Positions 63,076 to 64,000 of a stretch of 64,000 nucleotides of DNA are shown here, piece after piece. Source of the DNA: Pseudooceanicola batsensis HTCC2597 (GTDB lineage: Bacteria; Pseudomonadota; Alphaproteobacteria; Rhodobacterales; Rhodobacteraceae). The position numbers and the translations under genes were made by a program. The stretch is taken from NCBI RefSeq assembly GCF_000152725.1, contig NZ_CH724131.1, positions 2,015,739 to 2,079,738 of the forward strand, in the 5' to 3' direction. Within the stretch, counting starts at the first letter, position 1, and each line of letters begins with the position of its first letter. The notes under the pieces are model-generated. The model saw nothing but the letters and a program-made list of their open reading frames with translations. It did not search any database and was not told the DNA's origin.

Positions 63076-63152
63076 CCAAAGGTTGCATATGTCGCCCCCA
63101 CAACCCTTGAAGGGTTGCGGAAGGTTACCATTTTCAGTCTTTTGCGCAAGTA
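63076..63152 (-). promoter_or_regulatory. dyads upstream of the XRE gene
   Basis: A 17-nt palindrome CAACCCTT-g-AAGGGTTG at 63101-63117, a near copy of its half-site at 63078-63085 (AAAGGTTG) and another at 63119-63126, plus TTGCGCAA at 63142-63149. The position upstream of an XRE gene suggests an autoregulatory operator. The 300 nt between the XRE gene and the next plus-strand gene contain no other gene. Confidence 0.55.
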
Positions 63153-63313
63153 AATTGCCTAACCGAAGTGAATATTGACGCAAGGGCCATCTACGTCAAG
63201 CGCCACGCAGCGTGAACAATGCCCCCTCGGACAAACGATTGGCCACGAAAGGCTCGATTGCCCGGTTTCGGGGCAGGTCGGTAAGATCGCGCCGAATCAT
63301 TCGAGAGGAATAC

Positions 63314-64000
63314 ATGCGCGCCTTTACCGTCCCGGCCCCCGATACCGACCCCGCCATGACCGAGCTGGAAGTCCCCCGGCCCGGGCCCGGCGAGATCCTG
63401 GTGCGCAACGCCTGCTGCGGGCTCAACTTCGCCGATCTTCTGATGATGCGCGGCAAATACCAGGAGATGCCCGAGCATCCCTTCGTCCTGGGCATGGAGA
63501 TCGCCGGCACCGTCGAGGCACTCGGCCCCGGAACCGAAGGCCCGCCCCCCGGCAGCCGCGTCGCGTTGTTCGGCGGGCGGGGCGGCCTGGCAGATTACGG
63601 CCTCTTTCCGGCCGACAGGGCCGTGGTTCTGCCCGATCAGATCGACTTTGCCACCGCCGCGGCCCTGCCCGTCGCCTATGGCACGAGCCATGTCGCGCTC
63701 GATCACAAGGCGCGGCTTCGGCGGGGCGAGACCCTCGTCGTGCTGGGCGCGGCCGGCGGAGTCGGGCTGACGGCGGTCGAACTGGGGCACCTGATGGGCG
63801 CCAGGGTGGTGGCGATCGCCCGTGGCGAGGCCAAACTGGAGATCGCCCGCCAAGCCGGGGCCGATCATCTGATCGACGCCCGATCGTCGGACATCCGAGA
63901 CCAAATCAAGGCCCTCGGCGGCGCGGACGTGGTCTACGACGCCGTCGGAGGCGATCTTTTCCGCGCCGCTTTCCGCGCCATGAAACCCGAGGGGCGGATC
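63314..64000 (+). CDS. zinc-type alcohol dehydrogenase-like NADPH:quinone oxidoreductase (3' end outside window)
   Basis: The 5' 229 codons are open to the window edge. MRAFTVPAPDTDPAMTELEVPRPGPGEILVRN, GLNFADLLMMRGKY, HPFVLGMEIAGTV, and the NADPH-binding LGAAGGVGLTAVELGHLMGARVVAIA are visible. This is the MDR family lacking structural zinc ligands, as in quinone oxidoreductases. ATG 63314 follows GAGAGGAATAC. Roughly the last third is missing. Confidence 0.9.
   Translation, partial: MRAFTVPAPDTDPAMTELEVPRPGPGEILVRNACCGLNFADLLMMRGKYQEMPEHPFVLGMEIAGTVEALGPGTEGPPPGSRVALFGGRGGLADYGLFPADRAVVLPDQIDFATAAALPVAYGTSHVALDHKARLRRGETLVVLGAAGGVGLTAVELGHLMGARVVAIARGEAKLEIARQAGADHLIDARSSDIRDQIKALGGADVVYDAVGGDLFRAAFRAMKPEGRI

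Noticed and set aside
1-64000. CRISPR arrays, tRNA or rRNA genes, prophage genes
   Set aside because: No tandem spaced repeats, no cloverleaf with a CCA-end context, and no integrase, terminase or capsid genes were seen on either strand.

Overview
The window is high-GC chromosomal DNA from an alphaproteobacterium, most probably a Rhodobacteraceae (Roseobacter-group) species. This rests on the 44-residue aa3-type cytochrome oxidase subunit IV, a TIGR02302/DUF4175 membrane protein, phaA-phaB, the aroA/cmk/rpsA/ihfB/lapA/trpF gene order, ETF-ubiquinone oxidoreductase and a PraR-like XRE regulator. No rRNA, tRNA, CRISPR array or phage module was seen. Coding density is high, and many neighbours overlap by 1-4 nt.

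Layout. 1-4759 (minus): an overlapping argH, small lipoprotein, DUF2834, lysA array, then a truncated TIGR02302 gene. 4781-9469 (plus): TlpA-like thioredoxin, EAL phosphodiesterase, phaA, phaB (each pha gene followed by a terminator) and an EamA exporter. 9447-17216: DUF465, a methyltransferase with DUF2007, polyprenyl synthase, trpA, ZIP transporter, FMN lactate dehydrogenase, two HupE/UreJ-like proteins and a short Hsp70. 17472-21987: rplY and pth, separated by an unassigned 450-nt stretch and a complete 2.6-kb IS1-like element. 21984-31872: DUF2332, DUF2237, TPR protein, trpB, uracil-DNA glycosylase, moaB and an RND efflux pair. 31891-41792: DsbD-N-like protein, YqgE, Sua5/TsaC, an acyl-CoA dehydrogenase/MBL/small-protein operon, COX IV, a lipoprotein, azlCD, mobA, a membrane protein and greA. 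42289-46617: ETF-QO, a large TPR protein and ispE. 46596-58970 is one long minus-strand block: mgtE, 5-formyl-THF cyclo-ligase, aroA, cmk, a four-gene lipid-linked sugar module, two tiny related genes, rpsA, ihfB, lapA, trpF. 59101-64000: guanine deaminase facing 8-oxoguanine deaminase and hisN, an XRE regulator, and the start of a quinone oxidoreductase.

Two regions stand out. The first (50258-54769) lies between cmk and rpsA. It holds a HAD-UbiA fusion, a GtrA protein, a DprE1-like oxidase and a DprE2-like SDR, a set that looks like a compact decaprenyl-phosphoryl-arabinose-type donor pathway. Next to it are two unannotated small genes (50 and 57 codons) that share a W-R-x-x-D-F-x-x-D-C-L core; the second has a strong dyad abutting its Shine-Dalgarno. 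The second region (18629-21226) is an IS1-like element with 23-bp terminal inverted repeats and an 8-bp target duplication. It carries a KGG-type small protein, a coiled-coil/winged-helix-like protein, the transposase, and a PemK/MazF-like gene broken by a 1-nt deletion.

Most of the rest is housekeeping: amino-acid biosynthesis (lysA, argH, trpA, trpB, trpF, aroA, hisN), isoprenoid and quinone precursors (ispE, polyprenyl synthase), translation (rplY, pth, rpsA, Sua5), molybdenum cofactor (moaB, mobA), electron transfer (ETF-QO, lactate dehydrogenase, COX IV) and purine salvage.
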